Counted from the first letter of the stretch, positions 23,225 through 34,315 are shown. The stretch is 64,000 bases of DNA from Septoria linicola (GCA_024114885.1 CP099423.1:1488001-1552000); one strand, 5' to 3'. Program-made: numbers and translations. Notes: generated from the sequence alone by a model not told the origin.

Positions 23225-25168
23225 ATGTCGATGTCGGACGAGAAGAAGGTCAACAACCACTATGGCGAGGATAACCTCGACCAGGTTATCACCACCGCCA
23301 ATGGCGAGGTCGCCCAGAACAGCGATGACCTTCAGCGTCGTTTGAACAACAGGCAGATTCAGCTTATCGCCATTGGTGGTTCCATCGGAACAGCTATTTT
23401 CGTCTCAGTCGGTATGCAGTACTCAATCTTCGAACTGGCAGCAACGACTTGCTAACATCACTCCTCAACAGGCTCTGGTCTCGCTCGTGGTGGCCCTGGC
23501 TCCCTCTTCCTCGCTTACGCCATCTACGCCTGCTTCCTCGGTCTCGTCAACAATGGCACTGCTGAGATGACTGTCCTGTACCCTGTCTCTGGTGGATTCA
23601 TTCGTCTTGCTGGACACTTCGTTGACGAGGCTTTTGGCTTCATGGCTGGCTGGAACTTCTTCCTGTACGAGGCGTTGCTGATCCCATTCGAGATTACGGC
23701 TTTGACAACTGTGCTTGGTTTCTGGTCTGCGGATATCCCTGCATACGCTGTTCCAATCGCCTGTATCGTGCTCTATGGCTTGATCAACTTGCTCGCCGTC
23801 AAGGCGTATGGTGAGGCCGAATTCTGGCTGTCTGGCGGAAAGGTCATCCTGATCTTCCTTCTTTTCGGCTTTACATTCGTCACCATGGTAAGTCCATTCT
23901 CGAAACCACCATTCCGAACATAGCGCTAACAGACTCGACAGGTTGGTGGAAACCCACAAGGCGATGCGTACGGCTTCCGCAACTGGAATTCGCCAGGTGC
24001 TTTCGCTGAGTACCGCTCTGTTGGAGTCCTCGGTCGCTTCGAGGGATTCCTCGCTTGCCTGTGGTCTGCATCCTTCACTGTCGTCGGTCCAGAGTACGTC
24101 TCCATGGTCGCCGGTGAGGCCCAGCGTCCACGCACCTACATCAAGTCCGCCTTTAAGACCATGTACGCCCGTTTCGCCATCTTCTTCGTTGGCGGTGCGC
24201 TCTGTGTCGGTATTGTCGTTTCTTACATGGACCCAACCCTCGTCGGTATTGTGTCTGGTGAGGCAAGTGGTGGTGGTACTGCTTCCGCCTCGCCATATGT
24301 CATTGCCAGTAAGTACATCAGCTTCCCGTAAGCACAAGACGCCCGCGCTAACAACCCATCTAGTGGACAACCTCCGCATCACCGGCCTGCCACACTTGGT
24401 CAACGCCCTCCTCGTCACCTCCATCTTCTCGGCCGGTAACACCTACACTTATTGCGCCACCCGATCCCTCTACGGAATGGCCCTCGAAGGTCGTGCGCCA
24501 GGTTTCCTGCGCTACTGCACCAAGAGCGGTGTCCCACTGCTCTGCTTCGCCGTCGTCATGATCTTCCCATGCCTGTCTTTCCTCCAAGTCGGCAACGGAT
24601 CTGCCGTCGTGCTCGGCTGGCTCATCAACCTCGTCACTGCAGGTGGTGTGATCAACTACATTGTCATGAGCATTACCTACATCTTCTTCTACCGCGCCAC
24701 TCAGGCACAGGGCCTCGACAGGAAGACGCTGCCATACTGCGGTTGGGCTCAGCCATACTGCTCGTACCTCGGATTGGCGTGGATGATTATGATCGTAACT
24801 TGCTACGGATACAGCTCGTTCAGACCATTTGATGTTGAGAGCTTCTTCATCTACTACGCTCTGTTGATCTTGGGTAAGTTTGCGCAGACCTCACATCCTT
24901 CACAAACCAGTGACTAATGATGTTCGCAGCACCAATCCTTTTCGTCTTCTGGAAGCTCGTCAAGCGCACCAAGATCATCGCTCCTCTCGAGGCCGATCTC
25001 GTCTGGGAGCGCCCAACGATTGATGCTTACGAGGCCTCGTTCATTGACCCACCAACTGGCTTCTGGCGTGAGATGGTCGCCATGGTCGGCATCAACCGCA
25101 AGAAGTACGCTCCACGCAACCGACGACGATCGAGCGTCGTTGCGCTGGAGAACAGCCACAAGTACTAG
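23225..25168 (+). CDS. Amino-acid permease, YAT family (Dip5-like)
   Basis: Five exons (23225-23411, 23472-23887, 23942-24308, 24364-24873, 24930-25168) give 572 residues. All four introns are 54-60 nt with GTAWG-type donors. The N-terminus is hydrophilic and is followed by the family signature LNNRQIQLIAIGGSIGTAIF in TM1. Later signatures are GNTYTYCATRSLYGMALEGR and SGGKVILIFLLFGFTFVTMV. I count about twelve hydrophobic segments, as usual for yeast amino-acid transporters (APC superfamily, 2.A.3.10). GWNFFLYEALLIPFEITALT and GEAEFWLSGGK resemble the acidic amino-acid permease Dip5 branch more than Gap1, so glutamate/aspartate uptake at the plasma membrane is a reasonable but unproven guess. 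The C-terminus is basic (RKKYAPRNRRRSSVV). Codon use is strongly biased to C-ending codons, suggesting high expression. Confidence 0.92.
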
Positions 25169-25364
25169 ACTGCGAGTTGAAGAAGAAGAAAGGAAGACAG
25201 AACGACGTTGTACATAAGATGTGCTCCGATGATGTGTCAGATCTTCGTTATGCCTTTGCTCGCTCGCAAGAGTTGAGCGGCAGAAGACTATGATGTGTAG
25301 ACGATGATGAGATACCCCAATGCAAAGAACAAATTGATATACACATCCTTCCACTGCCCCTCCC

Positions 25365-25783
25365 ATGTTGTGTCTTGAGATCAAATTCGCCTCGCCTCAG
25401 CTCAAAGGCGTCGTCGAAGCCACCATACTCGCCGTCCCGGGACCGATTCCAGTCGACACGCCCTTTCACATGACAGTCACAGCAGTGAGTTCAGGTCCTG
25501 TTCTATCGGTGTGCCAAGAAATCCTTGAGGCTATTACTCCTGTCCCTCTTCACAAGCACCGCGACTCCGTCCCTGCTCACGCGCAGCGATCACATCCCTG
25601 CCCAGCCAACATCGTTTCGCCCCTCCGGACTCCAGACATCTTCCGAGTATGCATGCGGTCGTCTACCTTTAGTCTTGCTAATAGAAACAGCATTGCGATC
25701 CGAAGACTTATGTCGTCATCGATAAACTTGCAGCTGTTGCTCAACTGCCTGGGTTACTTCAACATATTTACTACAGTGTCTGA
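25365..25783 (+). CDS. Possible small three-exon gene, unknown function
   Basis: Low-confidence model in the 657-nt spacer between the permease and the DUF1295 gene. Exon 25365-25484 reads MLCLEIKFASPQLKGVVEAT then ILAVPGPIPVDTPFHMTVTA and meets a GTGAGT donor. A middle exon (about 25557-25646) stays in frame. A 44-nt intron with GTATGC donor and TTGCTAAT branch point leads to exon 25691-25783, which reads HCDPKTYVVIDKLAAVAQLP then GLLQHIYYSV and a stop. Total about 100 residues. The phases fit, but I do not recognise the protein. On the opposite strand, 25289-25375 also looks coding (WKDVYINLFFALGYLIIVYT before a stop), so one of the two must be chance. Confidence 0.3.
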
Positions 25784-25825
25784 ACTTAGCCTACGTATCA
25801 GCGCTCCGCAGAGCACTCGAATGCA

Positions 25826-26613
25826 ATGTCGAACACCAAAGTCCCCTCTGCTCAGAACTATGACCCTGGCGCTTGGTTCTGGGCCACGCGCAGAAAAGAG
25901 TCTTCACCTTTAGGCGCATCAGTCTGGTATCTCGTTCGCAGCCTTGATATACCACTGCAATACTGGCTTCTCACATCTGGCGCGGGTATTCGACTCCTCG
26001 ACTGGACCGGCCTTCGACCAGTTCCACAAGCAGTAGTCAGTGGAGAATACTTAGGATTGTCAGCATACTATGCACTGATCGAGGGCATGGCAGTGGGCAG
26101 CAGTGCTAAACAGATTTACTGGAAAGCATTCATCGGTGAACAGAGGTTTCCAGCGTCTTTTGCTCTGATCGTTGCCATCTACAATTCTGTGCTGAATAGT
26201 ATCAACGTTTTGCTGGCTCTATGGGCAGTGGCCTCGCAGTCGAATGGAGGCATTGCTTCCATCGTGACCGCCTCCTCCTTGAGCGTCAAGGTCGGGGTGC
26301 TATTGTACGCGGCTGGCTTGTTCGTGGAATGGTACTCGGAGATCCAGAGAAAGCAGTTCAAGGCCGATGGTAGGAATGATGGCAAGCCATATGCTGATGG
26401 CTTATGGAGTCTGGCGACCAACATCAATTATGGCGGGTATACGCTTTGGAGCGTCGGATTTGCTCTCGTGTGTGGAGGGTGTATCAACAGAGCCAGCCCA
26501 AGCATGGATGCGTACAGCCAGAAGAGGGTAAGTGGTCGCCTCTCATTTCCACATGTGTTGACGTTGTCATTGTTTTGGAGGTACAGCACGGCATGCATCG
26601 CAAGTCGCTGTGA
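25826..26613 (+). CDS. DUF1295-type multi-pass membrane protein (steroid-reductase-like), 3' end uncertain
   Basis: ATG at 25826 opens a frame whose first 234 residues contain at least five hydrophobic segments. The part near 180-225 (AGLFVEWYSEIQRKQFKADG, GLWSLATNINYGGYTLWSVG) is the signature of the DUF1295 / 3-oxo-5-alpha-steroid dehydrogenase-like family, NAD(P)H-dependent reductases or methyltransferase relatives in the ER membrane. After AYSQKR a GTAAGT donor occurs at 26528. Splicing to the AG at 26580 gives a short tail ending at 26613 (244 residues). Without splicing the frame continues to 26761 (311 residues). Neither end shows the usual C-terminal Tyr/Trp-Lys-Val-Pro motif, so the gene may be truncated or have another exon. 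Substrate unknown. Confidence 0.7.
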
Positions 26614-27511
26614 TCAGCTCCTGCACGAGCTGGTACAGATATTAGAAGAGCTCCCGACTCGAAGTCGTATGCCGTCCGTCATGCCATTGCTTGACTTTTG
26701 GTATTGTGACTACCAGTCAGCATTGTACAACGCGATCACTGCTCACAGGAACACGCAATAATGATCTAGACGTGACTGCCGTGCTACCACGCCAGCGACT
26801 CGGCTACAAGGCGACCTGCAGTAGTTCTGTAGCTCTGTTGGTGAGTGAGCTGTGGTGCAGACCCATGGCTGCCACTTTCCCCGCCGCGATCTGTGTCGCT
26901 GTGTTGCAGTACATTCATGCATTGAGCTCAAAATGGCCGAGTGGTGGCTGCCTCGAGCGAGACCTCAGCTGGAGGCGGCACACTGTTGTCCATCGCTGAA
27001 TGGTCCATGCGGTTCCCGCTCGTGATGTCGCTGTGAGACACATGTCACGGTGAAAGGCAGAATGGATGAGGGGGAGACTGGCAGAGGCCGGAAGGAAGAG
27101 GAACAGCATTGTTTGGGAGAGGGTGGAATAATGCCGAAAGCTAACTAAGTTAGTAGCTTGGAATCTCTGCGGGCTATATGATTGGCGAGCAGGTTATTGC
27201 TTGCATATGATCGGCATCGTCTCGTCTGCTCTGCTCTGATCTGCTCTGCTCTCGTGCTCCGAAGACTCACTGCACTGATACTGATAGCTCCATGGCCCGC
27301 TGCTCATATTCCCCACGACTACAACTGATGCATTGGTGAATCTGCACTCACTATCGGCGCATCACAAGACTCGATCAACTCGACTTGCCTCGATTTGGAG
27401 CGACATCTGCCACCCATGGTGACTTGACAGCGCATGCATCCCAGCTGATCGCACGCACGCATACTATAGTTCTACCCCGACGTTAACCTTCAGCACGTCT
27501 CCGTCCCCGTC
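26614..27511. other. Intergenic region upstream of the cyclin gene, with CT-rich repeats
   Basis: No gene recognised. A degenerate direct repeat of TCTGCTCTGCTCTGA lies at 27225-27252 inside a pyrimidine-rich tract. The right part should contain the promoter of the Pho80-like cyclin gene. Confidence 0.5.
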
Positions 27512-28450
27512 ATGCAAGATGGCGCCTCCCACACTGCGGTCGTCGTTGAGAACAATGAAGCACAAGCACCCGTAGGCTCGCCGCCGCCCCCACCAGACCC
27601 CAATGTGCACGACGAAGCTGCCGCCGTGCCGATCAATCCTTCCACCTCGCCCAAGTCGAATGAACCTTTGCGTGTGGACAGCGAGTCATGGGACATCTTC
27701 AGCATCACCGACCGTGCAGCATTGCAAATGCTTGTGGAAGCATTGGAAGGTCTGTCCAAGAATACGGGCGACGTGCCTCCCACCCCGCCAGTCTCTCGTC
27801 CTTCGACTCCAGGCCCATTTGGTCGACTCCGCCCGGGCCACCAGCGCAAGGCTAGCAGCACCATCCCTCGAGTCTCGTCATCGCAAGATGTCCCCAGCCT
27901 GGAGATTGGCAGTCCAGAGGCCCATCCGCATGAGCCCATCACTGTCGTGGTAGGCACTGGGGTCGAGGACGTCTCGTTCCAGCACCAAGCAATAGCACGA
28001 CGCTTCTTCTCCAAGACCGCTCCGCCTTTCACACTTGGCCAGTACCTCAAGCGCTTTCACCAATACTGTCCACACTCACCCGGCGTCTACCTTGGTGCTG
28101 CAGCATACATCCACCAGCTATGCGTGGCAGATTTAGTGGTTCCAGCGACCGAACGGACTATCCACCGTCTCGCACTAGCAGCCATCCGTGTCGCAGCAAA
28201 GAGCTTGGAAGACAATAAATGGTCGCAAGAACGAGTGGCGAAAATGGGCGGCATCAGCAACAATCAGATGATGAACTTGGAGATCGCCATGTGCTTCTTG
28301 CTGGACTTTGAGCTGTACCTGGACGAGAAGATTATGGCGAGGAGGATGTTTTTGCTGCAGCAGGCTGCCAGGAGAGGCTTCGGAGCGCAAGGCGGGCTGA
28401 GCGAGCAGTTCAAGCTCAGGTTGCCGATGCGTAAGAAGAATCCCAAGTAG
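27512..28450 (+). CDS. Pho80/Pcl-type cyclin
   Basis: Single exon, 312 residues from ATG at 27512. The first 160 residues are Pro/Ser-rich and contain possible proline-directed phosphorylation sites (VPPTPPVSRPSTPGPFGRL). The cyclin box follows (about 165-285): FTLGQYLKRFHQYCPHSPGV, YLGAAAYIHQLCV, TERTIHRLALAAIRVAAKSL and MGGISNNQMMNLEIAMCFLL, the last being the Pho80-family signature. Such cyclins activate the Pho85 kinase and regulate phosphate response, glycogen metabolism or polarity. The sequence is nearer to the Pcl6/7-Pho80 branch than to G1 cyclins, but I cannot say which member it is. Confidence 0.88.
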   Translation: MQDGASHTAVVVENNEAQAPVGSPPPPPDPNVHDEAAAVPINPSTSPKSNEPLRVDSESWDIFSITDRAALQMLVEALEGLSKNTGDVPPTPPVSRPSTPGPFGRLRPGHQRKASSTIPRVSSSQDVPSLEIGSPEAHPHEPITVVVGTGVEDVSFQHQAIARRFFSKTAPPFTLGQYLKRFHQYCPHSPGVYLGAAAYIHQLCVADLVVPATERTIHRLALAAIRVAAKSLEDNKWSQERVAKMGGISNNQMMNLEIAMCFLLDFELYLDEKIMARRMFLLQQAARRGFGAQGGLSEQFKLRLPMRKKNPK

Positions 28451-29276
28451 GATCGAGGCGGCAGCGAGGCATTGGAGAAGCAGGATTCGAGGGAACACAT
28501 TGGGGAGGACGATCGAATTTCCGTTCGAGATCGAAAAGTGACGGACGCACTGCGCTTTTGTGCGGATGAGATTGCGCAGAAAACGAAGGGTACAATTTCG
28601 TATGCACAGCGTTGCGACACGCCTGAGCGTGTCAAACAACCTTGGAGCACACTATCGAGCTCCCATTACGCGTTGATATGGGCAACGCTGTACATTTGCT
28701 ATCTGGGTTGAGGAACTCTCGTGCATTATCTGGCGCTTTGTGCATGATTCTGCATGCATGAGAAGGCGCGGGCGCTGCATGATTTGGGAAGGTCTACGGG
28801 ACGAGTACAGCTACGTGAGCATTTTGAAGGGGCGTTGGACTGGATTGCAGCGTTGAAAGCAACACGAAGGATACCCCACAATGGCGTTGGTTGTCTGTCT
28901 GTCATCCATCGTACGCACGCATCAAGAGAGCATGCATCGGCAGCACATGCCTTGTGGAGTTGGGACCTTTGGATTTAATTCACTTCGAGCAGACGAAATG
29001 AACGGCAGATAGGTTTGGCAATGAATGATGAGACTGTCAAGATGACCAGAGGATGCCGTCTACGCTCCTGAATATAATCATCCCATACACTGCTAGCCAT
29101 GCGCAGTGTCTCGATCAGCATAGCGTATGATATCCGCTCGTGGTTCCGCACAGCTCATTCACTCACAAGCCCTGCCAAGCACGTCGCCCCGCATCATGAT
29201 AGCATAGCATAGCACACACAGTATCTCCATCTCGTGTCTTGATTTCGTTCCCTCATATCAACAACCACCTCCCACC
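28451..29276. other. Intergenic region between cyclin and DUF1776 genes
   Basis: About 0.8 kb with short frames only. The right end contains a small AGCAT iteration near 29199-29216 and a pyrimidine-rich stretch before the ATG at 29277, fitting a promoter. Confidence 0.5.
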
Positions 29277-30521
29277 ATGACAGATGCCCAACATCTCGTG
29301 CAATACGCACAACGCCAATTCGACGAAATCACCAGCAGCCTCGAACGCCACTTCGACCAAGTCGCCGGTCAACTACGCGAGAGCTTCAGCAAAACCGCAA
29401 TCCCTCCGGTCCCATCACGCCGCCTCCCCCCTCCCACCACATACCAATTGATAGAACGCTGGGTCTGCCGCCACAAAGCCCTCTCCGCCGCTGCTCTCGC
29501 CTTCCTGGTCTCCGGCTCCCTCGGCACAATCTTCTACCTCCAAACCAACAAATCCCTTCGCCGCAAACGCCGCGCCCACCGCTCGCCCTCTGGCGCACGC
29601 ACAGATGTCGTCGTCGTCGCCGGCGCAGTCGCCAACCCCCTCACATCCGCTCTCTACCTCGACCTCGAGCGCCGCGGCTTCGTCGTCTACGTTGTCGCCA
29701 ACACTGCCGAAGATGAACACTACATTCGCTCACAATCGCGCGCGGATCTACATTTCTTGAGATTGGATCCTGCTGAGGACGGGTATACTTCTCAGGAGCA
29801 ACTGCTCAAGTTTCGGGGTATGCTCGATCATGAACATCGCGCGTTTGATCATGCGGAACCCCATAGGATGCGCTTTCGAGGCGTGATTTTAGTTCCGGAT
29901 ACGAATTCTACACAGACTGGAGGGCTGAGGATTGAGGAGATTACGAGTGAAGACTGGAGTGATGCGTTGAACGCGAAAGTCTTGAACACTATCGCTACGG
30001 TGCAATTACTCCTGCCTGCGGTGATTTCTTTCAAAGCGAACATATTACTGCTCTCGCCGAGCGTAACACCCGCCTTGAGATTACCTCTGCATTCGATCGA
30101 GAGTACAGTCTACGGCGCGCTGCAAGGTTTCCTGTCAACGCTATCTGCAGAGACGAGATCAGACGGCGTGCACGTATCGCATTTCAAGCTGGGAGATATC
30201 GATGTACCCGCGGTAACGGCGAGGCAAAGGAGAGATGGAGTGCCGCCGCCGAGGTTAAGAGCTACGCCGTTGAGGCAATTGCACGATGCTGTGTTTGACC
30301 AGTTAGTGGCAAAGAGGCCGAAGCGAGTGGTGCATGTGGGGCGAGGGAGTGCGACGTATGATGTCATTGGGAGGATTATGCCTCCGAGTTTCATTGCGTG
30401 GATGATGGCTCCTTCTGTCGGTCAGAAGAAGCCATTCGCTGCTGCGAGGGATGAGAGTGAGGAGAGGCTGGCAGGGAGTGTGGGCAGTATTACTTGGGAG
30501 AAGGTGGATCAGGGGGAGTAG
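29277..30521 (+). CDS. DUF1776 family protein (SDR-like fold)
   Basis: Single exon, 414 residues. The N-terminal 60 residues look helical (QHLVQYAQRQFDEITSSLER). A hydrophobic segment at about 68-88 (ALSAAALAFLVSGSLGTIFY) followed by an Arg/Lys cluster suggests a membrane anchor. After this comes a Rossmann-like domain: TDVVVVAGAVANPLTSALYL at the nucleotide-binding position, a beta-strand series with FRGVILVPD, and ESTVYGALQGFLSTLSAETR where an SDR would have its catalytic Tyr-Lys helix. The glycine-rich loop lacks the canonical TGxxxGxG, so enzymatic function is doubtful. This layout is that of the fungal family DUF1776, whose role is unknown. The codon bias changes from C-rich third positions in the first 150 codons to mixed use afterwards. 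Confidence 0.85.
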   Translation: MTDAQHLVQYAQRQFDEITSSLERHFDQVAGQLRESFSKTAIPPVPSRRLPPPTTYQLIERWVCRHKALSAAALAFLVSGSLGTIFYLQTNKSLRRKRRAHRSPSGARTDVVVVAGAVANPLTSALYLDLERRGFVVYVVANTAEDEHYIRSQSRADLHFLRLDPAEDGYTSQEQLLKFRGMLDHEHRAFDHAEPHRMRFRGVILVPDTNSTQTGGLRIEEITSEDWSDALNAKVLNTIATVQLLLPAVISFKANILLLSPSVTPALRLPLHSIESTVYGALQGFLSTLSAETRSDGVHVSHFKLGDIDVPAVTARQRRDGVPPPRLRATPLRQLHDAVFDQLVAKRPKRVVHVGRGSATYDVIGRIMPPSFIAWMMAPSVGQKKPFAAARDESEERLAGSVGSITWEKVDQGE

Positions 30522-30748
30522 GACTTCGATGCATTGCAAGCAAGCTTAATGATTAACGACCATGGCAAGATACCACTCAAATTTAGCGATTAATCCTCGA
30601 ACGCTTCTTCGCTCACTGTGCGTTTGAGTCTATCATCTCGTACGTACAAACGCTCCCACTTCAAAAAGAAAAACACAAACGCAACGTCTCATGGGGTATC
30701 TTGTATAAGCAGAAAGCCTTCCCAAACAAAATGAAATCCTGGACATGA

Positions 30749-33700
30749 TCATTTGGCTGGCGTGTCTGGCACGTCCCAAATGCTCTTCTCTCGCTGTTCG
30801 TCTTGCACAGACTGATCATTGTTTGTGCCTAACGTAGTCTTCTCTACGCGCGGTGGTTGGTGCTGTGCTGTTGGTACGCTTCCGAACGGGATGTAGCCTG
30901 TGCTACTGAAGACAGGAAGCTGACTGGGCTTGCTCAGCTTGGTGGGTGGAAAGAGATTGTTCGAATCTGAGCCCGTGACGACCGGCTCAGGAGCGCTAAC
31001 GCTCGCTGGCAGCTCATACGTGTCCCGTTGCGGCTCCACTTGCATCGCAGGGGTGGGCGCTGCTGTCACAGCCGGGACTGGGATAGACGATTGCGCGTCG
31101 ACGTTCGACCGGGGCACGTTGGAGTGTAGCGAATCACCAGGCCCGGATTCTGCTCGTAGTTGACCAGCAGCGGTAACGTGAGCCGGCGTCGCGGTCGCAA
31201 GCTCAAGGTCGGACGCTGAATTGAAGCTTTGCGTCTCTTCTGGCCCGTGAATGGGTGCCAAATTCTCTTTGGTCGACTCCGGCGCTGCAATCGCGTTGAC
31301 GTGAGTAGCTTGCGTCTGAGCAGTGTGGATCGTGGGGGCGTATGCCTGTGTATAACCAGCACTCTGCGCGGCTACTAGCGCAATCGGCGCGGCTGGAGCA
31401 GGTTGAGACGGAGATTTTACGCCAGCACTTGAAGTGCTCGAAGACGGCGCAGTGGACGATAGCGCAGCTTTCTTGGCCGCAGCATTGACACGCCTCGTTT
31501 CTGCCCCCTTCAGAGCACGAGCCCGTCGATCAGCATTCAGTTTCTCCATCTGCTTCCGGTCGTGGTCTTCTTTAGATGCGGGTGCTTTCAGGGTGATCTT
31601 CTTGAGCCCAGAAGTCAAGCCGTCTACGTCAGATGGCTTGTCCGATGTATTGCTTCTGACAGCCGGTGGCCTCGGTACCACTGCCGACTTCCTTACTGGC
31701 GATCCCGGTGCGCTTGCTGACGCAGCTGCCGCGCGAGCAGCCTTCACTGGAGCTCTCACTTTCTTGTTTGCGAATGGTGCTGGCGGCGCTGGAACTGGTG
31801 GTGGCTTCATGCTACCATTCGTGGTGGTAATTGGTAAAGACGGTACAGGCGGCGGCGCAGTGTCTCTAACGATATCGGCAGCGAGACTCAACGCACTGCC
31901 TGCGCTCAGACGTCGGCTCAATCGCCGCTGCTGTGTTGCTGCAGTATCTTGTGACGGTAGAGTATCGATCGTCTCCCTCCTGCTGGCCCTGCTCTCGTTG
32001 CGGCTTAGTGCTCGAACACTTGCGCCCTCGTCACCATGCGCGCTTTCGGCGTACGTTGGCGCTTTCGACCGGCGATCTCGTAGTTGTCGGGGGGCAGCGT
32101 CCTGTAAAGGAACCGGCGCTACTTCTTTTTTGGAGCGTGGGACAGCGAGCTCTTCTGCCGTACAGCTCTTAGTCTGCCTATCGCTGGGGATCAGCAGCTG
32201 CGATAGTTCTTGCGTGGCAACGACCCAATTCACTTCGGGTGGCGGTGGTGTCGGCGCCCGGTCTGGTCGACGTCCATCGCGCATAGTCCCCGAAATCGAA
32301 CGGGCAAATTTATTGGTGTCGACGACTTTGTATGCAAAAGACTCTGTAGGGGTTGCGTAGGTCGGCTGAGGCCCAACACGAAGCTTCTTCGCCTGTGGAG
32401 GTGGCGGCGGGTTGATCTTGTGCTCGAGCGCTGTTAGATTGGCGTCAGACCACCATGTCTTATCATATCGCAGTTCAGCATTAACACCGAGACCGCCCAT
32501 TGATAGCCCATTCATCTGGTTGCTCAAGTGCATGAGATCAACGATACCGTCGGTCTTTGAGGAAATTGGTGTTGCACATAGACCCGAGAGATGACTGAGC
32601 ACACCGCTGCACAGCGCACGATCACTATAGCCTCCCTCCAGGACACTGATGACCCTGCCGCCGCAACCGTCAACTTCGTTCGCCAGCTTCACAACATCCT
32701 CGGTGAATCGAGCATAAAAGTCGGTGGGCACGCTGACTTTGTGCCTCTGCATACCTTGGCCTTCCCATTCACTGGCGTCAAAGCCGGCGGAAATGAAGAT
32801 GGCTGCATTTGGTCGCACCCTGCCTTCGGCTCGTATACGGCTGCTGTGATGTTGCAGAAACAGCCTAGCTTTGTCCACCAAGACGCGATATCGGTCTTCG
32901 TAGAGCTTCCAAAACTCGTCCTCAGTCTGCCACGGCTGCAGGTGCACATTCCATACAGACTGGCTGTGCGCATTCTCGACACACAAGCTGGCCGCCTGCA
33001 CTTTGGCATCATCACCCCACTCGCACGGATAACTGTTGATGTCGTGTAGACTGTAATAGCCAATGTCGGGACTGAGCTTCAATTTGCTGTTCGGCTTCGC
33101 GTTTTGTCGTTTTTCATTGTTCTTGCTATTGCGCTGCCACGTAATGGCTTGGCTGCCGTCTCCATGGTGCAAATCAAAGTCGAAGATGGCTGTATGAGTT
33201 AAGCCGTACAGCTGTGCAGCATACTCAATGCCGACATGGACGTTGTTTAGCCAACAGAAACCGCTAGGATGATCCGCAGAACAGTGATGACCAGGCGGAC
33301 GAACCGCCACAAAAGCTTTAGTAGTGCGTGAGCCTGGTGCAAGGACGGCATCGACAGCATCTGCGACACCTCCCAGTGCGCCTTGAAATGCATCCATGGA
33401 TCCAGGTGCAAGATAGAGATCTCCATCGTGCAGCTGTTCCTTGTCAGCAGCACGTGCAACTTCCTTCTGTCCCGCTGCCAGCTTGTCCGTCGCGCCATCA
33501 CACATGCCATGTAGCTCTGTCATCCACTCCGTACCATGAACAGCCGTCACATACGGCGACGTAATGCTCATCTTTCGAGCAGTGCGGCGTATTTTGAAGG
33601 GCGGTTGGGCATCAGGATTTCGGTCCGGGTGTGGTGCTCGCAGTGCACCTTGGTGATGTCCTCCAAGCCTTACATATGCTGTCGATGCTCCCAAGACGCT

Positions 33701-34315
33701 GGCGTGTATGCGCTCTGGCCGTTCCACGATCAACGAGAGATGCCCTTTGCTGGTCTTCAGGCGCGACCACCGATGCCCGTAGCATGCATCGTGTAAGATC
33801 ACCACAGCATCTGATTCCGTCTCGCTGTCACCATGACCCAGTAGTTCCCTCGTGAAATGGGCAGTGGCCAACTGTGCGGCAGTAAGAGGCACGGGCTCTT
33901 CTATTGACTCCATTCTGCTTTGTGCTTCTCGCAGTCCTGAGATGAGATTCGAAATGGAACGCTTCGGGGTCGACCGGCTTTCCTGATCATCTGCTCCTCC
34001 CAACGAAGTTCTTGACGACTTTTTTCTCAGTCCCGGAGACGAAGTAGCCTTGTTGAGTCCCATGCTACTGGACGATCGACGCGAAGGTGGTTGCGGTCTA
34101 GGCGAAATAGGCTGCAGATTTGGTGACGCAGCAGATGTCCGTCGCGAGGAGGGTGCCTTTAAATTGGGTGTCGGCGGTGCTGAGCGTGGACTGTGTCCGT
34201 CTGTTGCGATAGACAGTTGTCTCACAGCTTGCGACAGTTCTGATGTGTTGAGTGCCAGATTAGAGGAAGGAGCATCTTGCGGGCCACTTGCCGGACCTGG
34301 TGTCGTCTGTTCCAT
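30749..34315 (-). CDS. HOS3: HOS3-type class II histone deacetylase
   Basis: Single exon; ATG at 34315 gives 1188 residues (the frame is open further only from a TTG). The first 150 residues are Ser/Pro-rich. The deacetylase domain spans about 180-640 with AVRPPGHHCSADHPSGFCWL (catalytic His pair), IFDFDLHHGDGSQAITW (zinc-binding Asp/His) and ISAGFDASEWEGQGM, then VISVLEGGYSDRALC. These are the expected metal and catalytic residues, so the enzyme should be active. The C-terminal 500 residues are low-complexity, Pro/Ala/Ser-rich and basic. Hos3 in yeast is a trichostatin-insensitive, homodimeric deacetylase acting at the bud neck and nuclear pores; in filamentous fungi its homologues affect growth and secondary metabolism. 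It converges on the DUF1776 gene. Confidence 0.93.
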   Translation of the reverse strand: MEQTTPGPASGPQDAPSSNLALNTSELSQAVRQLSIATDGHSPRSAPPTPNLKAPSSRRTSAASPNLQPISPRPQPPSRRSSSSMGLNKATSSPGLRKKSSRTSLGGADDQESRSTPKRSISNLISGLREAQSRMESIEEPVPLTAAQLATAHFTRELLGHGDSETESDAVVILHDACYGHRWSRLKTSKGHLSLIVERPERIHASVLGASTAYVRLGGHHQGALRAPHPDRNPDAQPPFKIRRTARKMSITSPYVTAVHGTEWMTELHGMCDGATDKLAAGQKEVARAADKEQLHDGDLYLAPGSMDAFQGALGGVADAVDAVLAPGSRTTKAFVAVRPPGHHCSADHPSGFCWLNNVHVGIEYAAQLYGLTHTAIFDFDLHHGDGSQAITWQRNSKNNEKRQNAKPNSKLKLSPDIGYYSLHDINSYPCEWGDDAKVQAASLCVENAHSQSVWNVHLQPWQTEDEFWKLYEDRYRVLVDKARLFLQHHSSRIRAEGRVRPNAAIFISAGFDASEWEGQGMQRHKVSVPTDFYARFTEDVVKLANEVDGCGGRVISVLEGGYSDRALCSGVLSHLSGLCATPISSKTDGIVDLMHLSNQMNGLSMGGLGVNAELRYDKTWWSDANLTALEHKINPPPPPQAKKLRVGPQPTYATPTESFAYKVVDTNKFARSISGTMRDGRRPDRAPTPPPPEVNWVVATQELSQLLIPSDRQTKSCTAEELAVPRSKKEVAPVPLQDAAPRQLRDRRSKAPTYAESAHGDEGASVRALSRNESRASRRETIDTLPSQDTAATQQRRLSRRLSAGSALSLAADIVRDTAPPPVPSLPITTTNGSMKPPPVPAPPAPFANKKVRAPVKAARAAAASASAPGSPVRKSAVVPRPPAVRSNTSDKPSDVDGLTSGLKKITLKAPASKEDHDRKQMEKLNADRRARALKGAETRRVNAAAKKAALSSTAPSSSTSSAGVKSPSQPAPAAPIALVAAQSAGYTQAYAPTIHTAQTQATHVNAIAAPESTKENLAPIHGPEETQSFNSASDLELATATPAHVTAAGQLRAESGPGDSLHSNVPRSNVDAQSSIPVPAVTAAPTPAMQVEPQRDTYELPASVSAPEPVVTGSDSNNLFPPTKLSKPSQLPVFSSTGYIPFGSVPTAQHQPPRVEKTTLGTNNDQSVQDEQREKSIWDVPDTPAK

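Noticed and set aside
23465..24442. 325-codon minus-strand frame
   Set aside because: It is the antisense of permease exons 2-4 and arises from their C-ending codons; no protein-like motif.
31434..32360. 308-codon plus-strand frame
   Set aside because: Antisense shadow of the Ser/Ala/Pro-rich C-terminal part of the HOS3 gene.
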